Below, one piece after another: positions 33,804 through 42,776 of a DNA stretch of 64,000 nucleotides. Source of the stretch: DASQUK01 sp963717085. GTDB lineage: Bacteria > Actinomycetota > Acidimicrobiia > Acidimicrobiales > VFJN01. Both the position numbers and the translations under genes were made by a program. How positions within the stretch are numbered: position 1 is the stretch's first letter; each line of letters starts with the position of its first letter. Location: the NCBI GenBank assembly GCA_963717085.1, contig CAVQVM010000018.1:62001-126000 (forward strand), read 5' to 3'. The notes beneath the pieces are model-generated. The model was given only the letters and a program-made list of their open reading frames with translations. It ran no database searches and was not told the origin of the DNA.

Positions 33804-34376
33804 GTGGTGCGCCGTGAGCATGACGGACCGGCCGATGACGCTCTGGTCGCCGCGGTCAGCGGCAGGAATCATGAGGCGCTAGGCGAGATCTACCGCCGTT
33901 ACGGCGGCGCGGTCTGGTCCGTCGCTAGGCATGTCTGCGGCCGTGCGGAGCTCGCCAAAGAGGTGTGCCAGGCGGTCTTCACCGAGTTGTGGTCACACCC
34001 CGATCGCTTCGACCCTGCCGAGGGCGTTCTCCGGTCGTGGCTGGTGGCACAGGCGCACGCCCGTGCCGTCCACATCACGCGTTCGCACGACGCTCACCGC
34101 CGCCAGGACCGTGACGCCCGGACCGAGCAGACGCCGCCCTCGGCGGAGGTCGAGATCGACGTTCACGCCCGGGCCCTGACCGACGAGGGCAGGCGAGCCA
34201 TCGACCAGCTGGTTCCGGGCGAGCGAGAGGCGATCCTCCTCGCCTACTTCGGCGGGCACACGATCTCCGAGACGGCGCGGCTCCTGGGTGTGCTCGAAGA
34301 CACGGTCAAGAACCACCTCCGCAGCGGATTGCGGAACCTGCGACGAGCGCTCGAGGTCGAGGGGGTGACGACGTGA
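33804..34376 (+). CDS. ECF sigma factor (SigK-like)
   Basis: A 190-residue sigma-70 family protein. Region 2 is at residues 12-80 (DDALVAAVSGRNHEALGEIY, then ELAKEVCQAVFTELWSHPDR). Region 4 is at 125-185 (LVPGEREAILLAYFGGHTIS, then ETARLLGVLEDTVKNHLRSG). The GTG start at 33804 has GGAGG six bases upstream. Its stop overlaps the GTG of the anti-sigma gene, so the pair is made together. The sigma factor is presumably held by that membrane protein until a signal arrives. Its regulon is unknown; the haloperoxidase-like gene lies just upstream. Confidence 0.93.
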   Translation: MVRREHDGPADDALVAAVSGRNHEALGEIYRRYGGAVWSVARHVCGRAELAKEVCQAVFTELWSHPDRFDPAEGVLRSWLVAQAHARAVHITRSHDAHRRQDRDARTEQTPPSAEVEIDVHARALTDEGRRAIDQLVPGEREAILLAYFGGHTISETARLLGVLEDTVKNHLRSGLRNLRRALEVEGVTT

Positions 34377-35200
34377 GCCACACTGGCCCGGCCAGCGATC
34401 ATCCCCTGGATGACCTCGCCGCCTACGCCATCGATGCACTCGACCCCACGGAGCGGCGTGCGGTCGACGACCACCTCGCTCACTGCTCGGCCTGCAGCGC
34501 CGAGCTCGCCGGTCATCGCGAGACGCTCGGTGCGCTCGCTCCCGCCGAGGTCCCGCCGCCCGAGGTCTGGCAGCACATCACGGCGGCGATCGGCGCTCCC
34601 GGCCTGCCCGACCCCCACACGGGGACCCGCGGCATGGCCGTCCTCGACGATTCCGCGTCGGGCCGCCTCCTCGACGAGGGCAGCGAGGATGGCGATGACA
34701 GGGTCGCTCCGGTCACGTCTCTAGCCGGCGCGGCACGTGCTCGGGCCCGGCGTCCGTCCCCGCGCCGCTGGGTCGCTGCCGTCGCGGCCCTCGTCGCCGC
34801 GGCCAGCGTTGGCGGGCTGCTCGGCTTCGCGCTCGGCGATTCCAGCGACGACGCGGACATCGGGAGCCTGGCCCAGCAGGCGCTGGACGAGCCGAATGGC
34901 GTGCTCGCCACGCTCGCGGACAGTGACGGGCGACCGGTCGCGCGGGTCGTGGCCGACGACGACGGAGCGTTCATGCTGCTCGATGCGCTGCAGGACCTGC
35001 CCGAGGGGCGGGCATACCAGCTGTGGTCCGTCGGCGGGTCAGAGCCCGTGTCGCTCGGCATGCTGGGCCGCGACGGGACGAACACGGTGGCGTTCCGGCT
35101 GCCACCAACCATCAGCGAGTTGGCGATCAGCGTCGCGCCGACGAGCGGTGGTAGCGCTCCCAGCGGGGAGTTCCGGGCCTCCGGCAGCGTCGTCCAGTAG
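34373..35200 (+). CDS. RskA-type membrane anti-sigma factor
   Basis: A 275-residue protein. The N-terminal zinc anti-sigma domain (residues 8-70) contains HLAHCSACSAEL, with His34, Cys38 and Cys41 giving HxxxCxxC. A single membrane helix (WVAAVAALVAAASVGGLLGF) lies near residues 130-150. The outer RskA domain (residues 160-275) has ARVVADDDGAFMLLDALQDL, RAYQLWSVGGSEPVSLGML and LAISVAPTSGGSAPSGEF. It starts by GTGA overlap with the sigma gene. It should bind the sigma factor at the membrane and release it after regulated proteolysis or a redox signal. Confidence 0.93.
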   Translation: MSHTGPASDHPLDDLAAYAIDALDPTERRAVDDHLAHCSACSAELAGHRETLGALAPAEVPPPEVWQHITAAIGAPGLPDPHTGTRGMAVLDDSASGRLLDEGSEDGDDRVAPVTSLAGAARARARRPSPRRWVAAVAALVAAASVGGLLGFALGDSSDDADIGSLAQQALDEPNGVLATLADSDGRPVARVVADDDGAFMLLDALQDLPEGRAYQLWSVGGSEPVSLGMLGRDGTNTVAFRLPPTISELAISVAPTSGGSAPSGEFRASGSVVQ

Positions 35201-35359
35201 GACAGCCGCTCGGGGACGACGGTCACGTCAGGGTCAGCGTGAGCGGCGCGTGCGGCTCGCCGTCCACCGTACGAACGACGACAATGTGACGCCAGGACTC
35301 GAGCGATGGGGGTATTCACCGTCGTCCTCGAATGCCGATTCGGCTGCCAGGAGCACCCT

Positions 35360-35770
35360 TTGACGACGTGGTACCGCTACTCATTCGACAAGCGACTGCT
35401 TGCATTCTGGGGCGTCTTCGGCGTCCGTCCAGCGAAGGACGGAGTCACCCTCACCGACGATGGGCAGCTGCGGGCAACGTTCGGCCTCCTCAAGCTCGAG
35501 ACTCCGCTCGACAATGTCGAAGGCGCCCACATCACCCGGCACTATCGCTGGTGGACGGCGGCCGGAGCTCGAGGCTCTATGAAGGACGACGGGCTCACGT
35601 TCGGAACGAACGCGAACGCGGGCGTGTGTATCCACTTCCGGGACAAGGTGCCGTCGCCGCTCCGCCGCCGGGGCCACTCTGCGTTGACGGTCACCGTCGA
35701 GGATCTCGAAGGGCTGACGGCGGCGCTGACCCGCCCGACCGGCGGTTCGGCCACACCTCGAGAGGAATGA
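35360..35770 (+). CDS. Conserved hypothetical protein
   Basis: A 136-residue protein (TTWYRYSFDKRLLAFWGVFG, then VTLTDDGQLRATFGLLKLET and NANAGVCIHFRDKVPSPLRR). It is mostly beta-strand with aromatic clusters and has no signal peptide or membrane helix. It resembles a small conserved actinobacterial family of unknown function. The start is a TTG at 35360 with AGGAG six bases upstream; an in-frame ATG at 35306 lacks a ribosome site. It lies between the sigma/anti-sigma pair and an MDR reductase, all on the same strand. Confidence 0.75.
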   Translation: MTTWYRYSFDKRLLAFWGVFGVRPAKDGVTLTDDGQLRATFGLLKLETPLDNVEGAHITRHYRWWTAAGARGSMKDDGLTFGTNANAGVCIHFRDKVPSPLRRRGHSALTVTVEDLEGLTAALTRPTGGSATPREE

Positions 35771-35923
35771 TTGCCGGCGCTGTGCCAGGGACATCCGTCA
35801 TCGCCTCGCTCTCGATCGGGCTCGGGGGCCAAGCGCCAGCAGGCATGATCCTGCGGATCACGCGGCGGTTGTGGCGCACGGGTGCGTGGCCGCGGCTCGA
35901 CCGCCAGTAGGCTGCCCGCCCGC

Positions 35924-36910
35924 ATGCGGGCCGTTCAGATCGTCGACCTCACTGGGCCGGAGGGCGCGCTCCGCGTTGTGGATTTGCCGGAGCCCGAGCC
36001 GTCGCACCTTCTCACCCCGGGCAGCGGCGTGCTCGTCGAGGTGCACGCGGCGGGCGTGTCGTTCCCCGAGCTGCTTCAGACGCGGGGTCAGTACCAGGTC
36101 AAGCCGGACCTGCCGTTCGTGCCCGGCAGCGAGGTGGGAGGCGTCGTGACGAGCGCGCCGGAGCACGCCTCGGTGCGGCCCGGCGACCGCGTGGCTGCGT
36201 TCTCGTTCCTCGGCGCCTGGGCGGAGACGGTGGTGGCCCCCGATTACATGGTGTTCAAGCTTCCCGCCGAGCTGGACTTCGCCCAGGGCGCTGCGTTGAT
36301 CCTCAACTACCACACCGCGTACTTCAGCCTGAAGGTTCGGGGCCGGCTCGCCGAGGGCGAGACCGTGCTCATCCACGGTGCTGCGGGTGGCGTCGGCACG
36401 GCCGCGATCCAGGTTGCGAAGGGCCTCGGCGCCCGGACGATCGGCGTGGTGTCGTCCGACGAAAAGGCCGGAGTTGCGCGGGCCGCCGGCGCAGACGAGG
36501 TCGTCCGGTCCGACGCTCCGTGGAAGGACGAGGCCAAGGCGCTCTCCGACGGCGGCGTTGACGTCGTGCTCGACCCGGTGGGTGGCGATCGCTTCACCGA
36601 CAGCATCCGTTCCCTGCGCGAGGGCGGGCGCGTCCTGGTCGTCGGCTTCACCGGCGGCGCGATCCCCGAGGTCAAGGTGAACCGGCTGCTGCTGAACAAC
36701 ACCGAGGTGGTGGGCGCGGGTTGGGGCGCGTACGTCATGGGCAAGCCCGACGTCTGGCGCGAGATCGGTGCCGCCGTGAATGGGCTGGTCGATGCGGGTC
36801 GAGTCCGCCCGATAGTCGGCGCTCATTTCCCGCTCGAGCAGGCCGGCAGGGCTCTCGAGCTCCTCGACGAGCGTGCGGCGCTCGGCAAGGTCGTGCTCGA
36901 CGTCCGTTAG
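35924..36910 (+). CDS. NADPH:quinone oxidoreductase-like MDR protein
   Basis: A 328-residue zinc-free MDR enzyme. MRAVQIVDLTGPEGALRVVD, the substrate half with AGVSFPELLQTRGQY and VPGSEVGGVV, and the cofactor half VLIHGAAGGVGTAAIQVAKG are complete. The C-terminal GRALELLDERAALGKVVLDV closes the fold. It should use NADPH to reduce quinones or enones in the cytoplasm. It is a third MDR family member in this window, together with 18643 and 42777. It ends four bases before the end of the convergent dipeptidase gene. Confidence 0.93.
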   Translation: MRAVQIVDLTGPEGALRVVDLPEPEPSHLLTPGSGVLVEVHAAGVSFPELLQTRGQYQVKPDLPFVPGSEVGGVVTSAPEHASVRPGDRVAAFSFLGAWAETVVAPDYMVFKLPAELDFAQGAALILNYHTAYFSLKVRGRLAEGETVLIHGAAGGVGTAAIQVAKGLGARTIGVVSSDEKAGVARAAGADEVVRSDAPWKDEAKALSDGGVDVVLDPVGGDRFTDSIRSLREGGRVLVVGFTGGAIPEVKVNRLLLNNTEVVGAGWGAYVMGKPDVWREIGAAVNGLVDAGRVRPIVGAHFPLEQAGRALELLDERAALGKVVLDVR

Positions 36911-36913
36911 GAG

Positions 36914-37963
36914 TCAGGCCGGGGCCCGACGCCCAGCCGCTTCAACCAGTCTCAGCACTCGGAGGGCGTTGGCGCCGAGGATCCCCTCCACCTCCCTGTC
37001 GTCGAAGCCGCCGTCGAGCAGCGCCGCCGTCAGCTTCGGCAGGTCGGACTCGCCATCGAACCCGGCCATGACGCCCGGGACACCGTTCATGTCGGTGCCG
37101 ACGGCGAGGTGCTCAGGGCCGACCGTCTCGGCGATGTGTCGGGCGTGAGCCACCAACTCGCTGATGCTGCGCACACCGAAGCGACGGGCTCGGTAAGGCC
37201 AGAGCCCGACCACACCGCCGGTCGACGCGATCGCTCGCAGCTCGTCGTCGGCGAGGTAGCGGGCGAAGTCCTGCAGAGTGCGGGCGCCGGTGTGCGACGA
37301 CACCACGGGGGCGTTGGCCACAGCGACGACGCCCAACAGGGTGGCCCGGTCGGCATGGGCGACGTCGACCAACACACCGAGCTGGTTCATGCGTTCGACG
37401 ACCCGCGCGCCCATCGGGCTGAGGCCCGGCGAGGCGTGACGCCGAACGGGCACCGGCCCGACGTACCGCTGCCACGGCAGGCACGTCGTGCCGAGCCCGT
37501 TGTCACGCAGGTGCACCAGGACGACCACGCGGACGCCACGCTCGTGCCATGCATCGATGCGATCGATGTCGCCGCCCACCGCGTCGGCACCTTCGACACC
37601 GAGCACCACCGCGGGCGCGCCCTTTGCTCGGGCCTGCACCAAAGCCACGACCGACCGGGCGACAAGAGCCCCGCCGTCAACGGCTTGCCGCTCGATCAGG
37701 GCCAGCTGCGCCTCGACCGCATCCCATGGGCTCCGGCCGACATACCAACGGGTGACGATCGGATCGCCCACAGCCTTGGCGACAACCGCATCGACCCCGG
37801 CCCTCCGCAGCACGTCGAAGCCCGCCTCCGCCGGGGCCCGAATCATGACGCCGCGCCACACCGTGCGGAACGGTTGCGGTACGAACCCCGGGCCGTGGGT
37901 GTGCAGATCGAGCACGAAGGACCGGCGATGGAGCCGTTCCGCCTCGACGCCCGACTGCGTCAC
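36914..37963 (-). CDS. Membrane dipeptidase-family (M19) hydrolase
   Basis: A 349-residue TIM-barrel peptidase-like protein. Metal ligands are seen in VLDLHTHGPG (His-x-His), VVLGVEGADAVGGD (bridging Glu), LVDVAHADRAT and VVSSHTGARTLQD (His pair) and AVGTDMNGVPG (Asp). The GTG start at 37963 lies five bases after the stop of the Rieske gene, so the two form an operon. Despite the family name there is no signal peptide or lipid anchor, and the protein should be cytosolic. In several pathways M19 members act on small amides, which could suit an upstream oxygenase product. Confidence 0.9.
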   Translation of the reverse strand: MTQSGVEAERLHRRSFVLDLHTHGPGFVPQPFRTVWRGVMIRAPAEAGFDVLRRAGVDAVVAKAVGDPIVTRWYVGRSPWDAVEAQLALIERQAVDGGALVARSVVALVQARAKGAPAVVLGVEGADAVGGDIDRIDAWHERGVRVVVLVHLRDNGLGTTCLPWQRYVGPVPVRRHASPGLSPMGARVVERMNQLGVLVDVAHADRATLLGVVAVANAPVVSSHTGARTLQDFARYLADDELRAIASTGGVVGLWPYRARRFGVRSISELVAHARHIAETVGPEHLAVGTDMNGVPGVMAGFDGESDLPKLTAALLDGGFDDREVEGILGANALRVLRLVEAAGRRAPA

Positions 37964-37967
37964 GGCG

Positions 37968-39032
37968 TCATGCCTCGAAGACGACCGTGCGTTCGCTGAC
38001 CGTGGCCGCGGATTCGTCGCCGCTGTCCGGTAGCTCGGCGCGCTCGGCATGACGCAGGAGGTGCCAGATGGCGTTGCCGAAGAGGTCGAGCTCGGTCGAC
38101 GTGTAACGCTCGCCACCGAGGCTGCGGATCCGCTCGGTCTGCCGGGCCAGGGCGCGGGCGTCCTGACGAAGGATCTGTTTGCCTCGCTGCAGCACGACGG
38201 GCCTCACGAGGGCAGTCGGCAGGCGGCTCTGGAAGCGGACGACGAACCAGGCGCGGGTTCGGAACGGAGACATCGGCAGGTGGACGATCGTGTTGACGAC
38301 TCGGAACCACCCTTCGACCGCGTACTCGATCTGCGCGATGGACGGCATGAAGAAGCGGTCCCAATGGTCGAAGGTGCGGCCTGCGCCCCCTCGAAGCCGG
38401 ATCGGTCCCATGCCGACGGGCTCGCCGAGGTATTGCACCTCGACACCGTCGGCCACGGGGCGGCGCACCGCGGTCATGGGGTGGGGCTTGCCGCCCCGGA
38501 AGATCCCCCGATGAAGGAAGGCCGTGTGCGGAACGTCGAGCGCATTCTCCAGTGACGCATGCAAGGTGCACTCGAGGTCGCACCGAAGGATCACCTCACC
38601 GGCGCCGGGGCCTTCGAGGGCAGGGAGGGCGAACGGACGCCGGAGTGGCTCGGCATCCGGTTCTCCCCAGGCCCAGACGATGCCGTCCTGCTCGACCGCG
38701 GCATGGGACGGGACCTCCCGGGTGTCGGCCGGCTGCGTGCGGCCGTCGGGAAGTCCGGGGACTCGTACGCACTGTCCGCCGCGGTCGTAGGTCCAGCCGT
38801 GATAACCACACTCGAGCACGCCGTCGGTGGTGACCCGGCCGAGCGAGAGCGGGTAGTTGCGATGGGCGCAGCGGTCGAGGAGGACGGCCGGCGCGCCCCC
38901 CGCGCCACGGAACACGGCCAGCGGCGTGTCCATGAGCGTCACGGCCAGCGGTCGACGGCCGAGCTCCGACGACCGGGCGACGGGGTACCACCAACGGCGC
39001 GGGAAAGCCACGGAGGACGACCCGGTCTCCAT
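37968..39032 (-). CDS. Rieske non-heme iron oxygenase, alpha-type
   Basis: A 354-residue protein. The Rieske 2Fe-2S cluster is bound by DRCAHRNYPLSLGR (Cys-x-His) and LECGYHGWTYD (Cys-x-x-His). The mononuclear iron site is ENALDVPHTAFLHR (Asp-x-x-His-x4-His pattern). The N-terminus FPRRWWYPVARSSEL suits this start; ATG 39089 is an alternative. The layout matches PaO-like or phthalate-type ring oxygenases and demethylases that need a separate reductase, which is not nearby. The dipeptidase-like gene follows immediately. The substrate is probably an aromatic, choline-like or alkaloid molecule. Confidence 0.92.
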   Translation of the reverse strand: METGSSSVAFPRRWWYPVARSSELGRRPLAVTLMDTPLAVFRGAGGAPAVLLDRCAHRNYPLSLGRVTTDGVLECGYHGWTYDRGGQCVRVPGLPDGRTQPADTREVPSHAAVEQDGIVWAWGEPDAEPLRRPFALPALEGPGAGEVILRCDLECTLHASLENALDVPHTAFLHRGIFRGGKPHPMTAVRRPVADGVEVQYLGEPVGMGPIRLRGGAGRTFDHWDRFFMPSIAQIEYAVEGWFRVVNTIVHLPMSPFRTRAWFVVRFQSRLPTALVRPVVLQRGKQILRQDARALARQTERIRSLGGERYTSTELDLFGNAIWHLLRHAERAELPDSGDESAATVSERTVVFEA

Positions 39033-39100
39033 GCATCCATGATGCCGGTCCGCCAGCGTGGGGGACACGGGGTCCGACATCGCGTTCAACGGTCCTGAGC

Positions 39101-39133
39101 GGTAGGCCGCAGGTTCGAGTCCTGCCGCGGCAG
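39101..39133 (+). other. tRNA 3'-half remnant
   Basis: The sequence contains a perfect T arm, GCAGG TTCGAGT CCTGC (39109-39125), followed by seven bases CGCGGCA and a G, the order of a tRNA T arm, acceptor strand and discriminator. The matching 5' acceptor strand (TGCCGCG), D arm and anticodon arm are not found upstream. It is therefore a fragment, not a working tRNA. Such 3' halves are often left as attachment-site copies by integrating elements. Confidence 0.55.
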
Positions 39134-39212
39134 CTGACAGGCCGTCTGACCGCGAGGGCCCGCCGACCTCGGTTGCCGCACCGCTGAGCGGTCGTCAGCG
39201 GATTCTCGATGG

Positions 39213-40145
39213 TCAGTCGGCTGCGGCGGTCCGGCGAGCGACCGAGACGCTGTACGCGCCGGTGCGAGCGTGGAGGATCGGGTCGTCGGTGAGAAGGATC
39301 CCGTCGGTCACGCGCGTGGGGTCGAACACGAGCACGTCCCCACCGCGTTCGCGATCCGACGCCAGACCCGTCACCTCGAGACGTGCGAGCTCGACGACTT
39401 CCCGATCCTCGGGCCACTGTTCTGTGGGGTCGTCGACCGGATCGTCCCCATCTGCCAGCTGAGCCCACACGTGGAACACGGCCGGCCCCTGCGCGAGGCG
39501 CTCGGCCAGCTCGTCGCGCAGGAAGTCGGGAGGACGCACCGCGGCCTCTTCATCGGAGAGGCTGTCCTCGCCGTGGTCGGGCACGAGGCGGTATCGACCG
39601 TGTCTGATCGCGCCGTCGGCGTTGACGAAACCGTACGCGTGCAGGCTGTTGTACGTCAGAGTCGTATAGCTCGCCGGAATCGGATGCGTGATGGCTGCGT
39701 TGACCGCCGCCATCGCCTCGGGATGCTCGGCGAGGTACGCACCCACCCGCTCCAAGTCGGGCTGTCCGGTCTCCGGATCGACCCGGCGGGCGTCATTGAA
39801 GGCCAACAGGTCCTCGGAGGTCCGAGCGAAGAAGGCCGGCAGCGACAGCGCGACGATGTCGGTCGTCGTCGAGTCGGGCAGATAGAACTTCACCGCCATG
39901 CCTCGAGCGTCCCGGGCTCCGTCAGGCGCAGTCGGATCCCCGCTGCCGTTCGAGAACCGGACATGCGCACGAATCTCGCCACCAGCCAGATGTGCGGCCC
40001 GGCTGAGCTGAGCCGCCGCCGGCGTCGGGACGAGGCGGGCCGCGCACAGCACACCCTTGGCGTGGGCGGCGCGATAGCCAGGATGGACGCCGTAGACCTG
40101 ATTCAGCGAGTCCACCAAGCGTTCCGACAGGTCGTCGAGCGCCAT
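39213..40145 (-). CDS. Catalase-family peroxidase (SrpA-like)
   Basis: A 310-residue small catalase-like protein. The distal side carries VHPGYRAAHAKGVLCAARLV, with the expected His, and AHVRFSNGSGDP (the Arg/Asn segment). It continues with DARGMAVKFYLPDSTTTDIV and FFARTSEDLLAF. It lacks the C-terminal domain of large catalases, as do other SrpA-type heme peroxidases. The proximal Tyr motif is not obvious in the C-terminal third (FDPTRVTDGILLTDDPILHA). It probably uses hydrogen or organic peroxides. The start at 40145 (MALDDLSERLV) is by family fit. Confidence 0.85.
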   Translation of the reverse strand: MALDDLSERLVDSLNQVYGVHPGYRAAHAKGVLCAARLVPTPAAAQLSRAAHLAGGEIRAHVRFSNGSGDPTAPDGARDARGMAVKFYLPDSTTTDIVALSLPAFFARTSEDLLAFNDARRVDPETGQPDLERVGAYLAEHPEAMAAVNAAITHPIPASYTTLTYNSLHAYGFVNADGAIRHGRYRLVPDHGEDSLSDEEAAVRPPDFLRDELAERLAQGPAVFHVWAQLADGDDPVDDPTEQWPEDREVVELARLEVTGLASDRERGGDVLVFDPTRVTDGILLTDDPILHARTGAYSVSVARRTAAAD

Positions 40146-40318
40146 GGCCAGGAGCTTACGAGACCGTCCTACCAGTTCATCCCAGCCCATGGGTGCGTCG
40201 CCGCACGCAACAGCTACCCAAGACCGTCAGAACCTGTAGCACTGACGGGCAAGGGGCCAGCGCCCGGGAGATCGACGCGGGCAACGCGTCCGCACCAACG
40301 GGTGCACAGGGACCCGCG

Positions 40319-40969
40319 CTAGAGCTGCTCGAGTGCCTGATCGATCGGCGTGTCGCCCGCGACCAGCTCCAGGGTCTGACCGATGCCACGGGTATGGCTC
40401 AGCAGGCCGACGACCACAGCGGCCACGTCGTCGCGGCTGATCTGGCCACGAGGCACCGACGACGCCAGGCGCACCCGTCCCGTGCCCGGTGCATTGGTCA
40501 GCCCACCCGGGCGTAGCACGGTCCAGTCCAGGTCGCGGCGGCGCAGGTCCTCCTCCGCCTCGGTCTTCGCGCGAAGGTAGGCGGCGAAGGTCTCATCGGT
40601 GCCCGGCCGGGGCGGTGCGCCGGCGCCCATGGACGAGATCTGCACGAAGCGACGGACACCGGCCCGCTCGGCAGCGTCGGCCATCAATACCGAGGCGTCG
40701 CGGTCGACGGTCTGCTTGCGGGGGATACCGCTGCCCGGACCGGCGCCGGCGGCGAACACCACCGCGTCGGCGCCCTCCAGATGAGCGGCCACGGCGTCGA
40801 GGTCGGTGGTCTCCAAGTCACAGAGCAGGGCCTCGGCCCCGGCGGCCTCCACATCGCCCACATGGTCGGGGTTCCGCACGATGCCCACGGCGGTGTGGCC
40901 CGCTGTGACCAGCAGCCGCTCGAGCCGACGTGCCACCTGACCATGACCACCAGCGATGACGACGCGCAT
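40319..40969 (-). CDS. NAD(P)-binding SDR-like protein (NmrA/YwnB type)
   Basis: A 216-residue atypical SDR. MRVVIAGGHGQVARRLERLL holds the GGxGxxA loop, VGIVRNPDHVGDVEAAGAEA follows, and VFAAGAGPGSG, RFVQISSMGAG, YLRAKTEAEEDLRR and WTVLRPGGLTN are the usual later blocks, including the Tyr-x-x-x-Lys pair in YLRAK. It should reduce or epimerise a small substrate, or sense NADPH. It stands alone, on the same strand as the catalase-like gene but 170 bases upstream of it. Confidence 0.9.
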   Translation of the reverse strand: MRVVIAGGHGQVARRLERLLVTAGHTAVGIVRNPDHVGDVEAAGAEALLCDLETTDLDAVAAHLEGADAVVFAAGAGPGSGIPRKQTVDRDASVLMADAAERAGVRRFVQISSMGAGAPPRPGTDETFAAYLRAKTEAEEDLRRRDLDWTVLRPGGLTNAPGTGRVRLASSVPRGQISRDDVAAVVVGLLSHTRGIGQTLELVAGDTPIDQALEQL

Positions 40970-41274
40970 GGCCGGGAGGGTACCGGCGTCCTCGCCCGCC
41001 CCTGGCTTCTTGTCGGTCACGACGATCCACCACTGTCTGCGTCTGCGTGGCCAGCTCGTCCGGGGGTCAGGGATCATGCCGGAGGCGTCGTCAAGACCGG
41101 GGAGTTCCGGGCGGTCGCATCCGGCTAAGGCGCGCCCCGCCGGCTGCCCGGCCAGCAGCAATGAAGCACCGCACGCGGATCAGCAGTTCACAGCGGTCTA
41201 CGTCAGGAGTCCCGTGGCCGCTGTTACCTTCGCCTTCCGCCCGTCCGGTCGGCTACTTGGTGCGTTGAACGGGG
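40970..41274. other. Intergenic region, nothing recognised
   Basis: About 305 bases between two genes on the minus strand. No protein-like frame, repeat or clear promoter pair is seen. Confidence 0.5.
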
Positions 41275-41856
41275 TCACTGGCCTAAGCGTCCGTCAATCC
41301 GCTCACGCAACAGGTCGACGTGACCCATGTGGCGGGCGTACTCCTCGATCATTCCGACCAGTACCTCGCGCAGCGATATCCGCCCTCCGCCGCTGCCATG
41401 CTGATTCAAGGGATCGCTGCCGGTGATGTCGAGACTGGGCGCCTCGGCCACGAATCGCATGGCGAAGTCCACCTCCGCACGCCATGCGTCCCACGCCTCC
41501 GCAACCACCCGTGGGTCGGGAACAGCACCATCGAAATCACCGTCGCGGTTGGTGTCGGAGCAGAACAGCCGGGGCACCTCCTGTCCCGACATCATCACCC
41601 GGAACGTCGCACGCTCGATCTCGGCCAGGTGTCGCACCAGCCCGAGGAGCGACATCGTCGACGGCTCGACGGAACGCCGCGCCAGGGCCTCCGCATCAAG
41701 ACCTGAGCACTTCATCTCCAACGTCAGGCGTTGACAGCGCAGGGCTTCGACCAGCGTGGTGCGCTCGTCGCCCAGTGTTGGTCCGTTCTCACGCGGGTCG
41801 TCGTCAGACGGTCTGCCGTCGGCGGTGAACATGTCGGCTCGTCGGGTGGTGCCCAT
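41275..41856 (-). CDS. DinB-family (DUF664) metal-binding protein
   Basis: A 193-residue four-helix protein. The metal-binding histidines are placed as usual: LLGLVRHLAEIERATFRVMM on helix 2, and EEYARHMGHVDLLRERIDG on helix 4. DUF664 proteins include mycothiol- or bacillithiol-dependent S-transferases, in keeping with an actinobacterial host. The start is uncertain; 41856 (MGTTRRADMFTAD) and 41832 are possible. It has no operon partner. Confidence 0.85.
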   Translation of the reverse strand: MGTTRRADMFTADGRPSDDDPRENGPTLGDERTTLVEALRCQRLTLEMKCSGLDAEALARRSVEPSTMSLLGLVRHLAEIERATFRVMMSGQEVPRLFCSDTNRDGDFDGAVPDPRVVAEAWDAWRAEVDFAMRFVAEAPSLDITGSDPLNQHGSGGGRISLREVLVGMIEEYARHMGHVDLLRERIDGRLGQ

Positions 41857-42044
41857 GGCCGCGATCATCGCCGCGCGCGTAGGTGGCTCACCAGGGACCA
41901 GCGGCGTCTGCACTCATGGCTGCCACAACGCGCCTGTCGCCGACCCTGTGCGATCCCGCCACGCCAGAATGCCCGACCCGACGCCCGCGGCCTGCCAGGC
42001 GGGCAGCACAGGACGCTGCGGCGTGCCGAGCGGCAGATATGCAC

Positions 42045-42548
42045 CTACGAACCGCGCATGTCTTCGGCCTCGATCCTGCGAGGGTCAGTCTGAAGAACGC
42101 TTTCATGGAGGCCGCCGAGAACGCGGCCGCTCGGTGTGCCGTCGGCCTCGCACTCGACCAGCAACCAGCCCGGCAAAGGCTCCGTCGACTCGATGTCCTC
42201 TTCGTTATCGATGAGCTGGACGATTCCCGACGCGACATCCAATGCCGCTCGGGCGGCCGCTTGCGCTGCAAGTTCGATGGCAGCGTCAGAGGCTCCCTCA
42301 GCGAGCCCCGCGACCGCCTCGGGATCGCGCCAGCGCTCGATCTCCCTCCACACGGCTCGCAGGAAGACGAACCGTCCGAGTTGTGCGATGTTCTCCTCGA
42401 TCTGTGAGCGAGCCCACTCCTCCGGGTCATCGGCACCGAGCCGTGCGAACGTGTCCCGCAGCGACTCCGCCCGCGACCGCGTGGTGGCATCGAGCGCGGT
42501 CAGCCACTCGTTCCAGGTCGGCCAGACGAACTCAGACACAGGCCGCAT
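42045..42548 (-). CDS. Hypothetical protein
   Basis: A 167-residue, acidic and helical protein (FVWPTWNEWLTALDATTRSR, then AESLRDTFARLGADDPEEWA and AVWREIERWRDPEAVAGLAE). The middle has an Ala-rich helix (AAIELAAQAAARAALDVASG), and the end is a short beta segment (PGWLLVECEADGTPSGRVLG). I do not recognise the family. The start at 42548 (MRPVSEFVWP) is chosen because the extension upstream is Arg-rich and unlike protein. Confidence 0.6.
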   Translation of the reverse strand: MRPVSEFVWPTWNEWLTALDATTRSRAESLRDTFARLGADDPEEWARSQIEENIAQLGRFVFLRAVWREIERWRDPEAVAGLAEGASDAAIELAAQAAARAALDVASGIVQLIDNEEDIESTEPLPGWLLVECEADGTPSGRVLGGLHESVLQTDPRRIEAEDMRGS

Positions 42549-42598
42549 AATGCCCGTACCGCGCTCAGCCTGCCAGCGAGGCGGGCCGTACAGATTGC

Positions 42599-42627
42599 CG
42601 CCGCGAGATCGACAGATCTGGCGCGGG
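42599..42627 (+). repeat. Intergenic hairpin repeat, copy A
   Basis: Short copy of the dispersed element described at 44729. It contains GATCGACAGATCTGGCGCGG with the AGATC/GATCT stem and a four-base loop. The upstream half of the element is not conserved here. Confidence 0.5.
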
Positions 42628-42776
42628 GTGGCGTCCCTGTTCGGCACTTCGGCGACGCGCGACCGTGTGGCTGGGGCGCGTGTTCTGGGACACCGCTGGC
42701 GATTGCGGTAGCGCAGCTCGTGGAACGACACCAGGGACGCGTCGTCCACACCTGAGCGCGACGCTCGCCCGTCGTC

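Noticed and set aside
39085..39140. Functional tRNA gene
   Set aside because: The 5' acceptor strand, D arm and anticodon arm are absent, so it is treated as a remnant.
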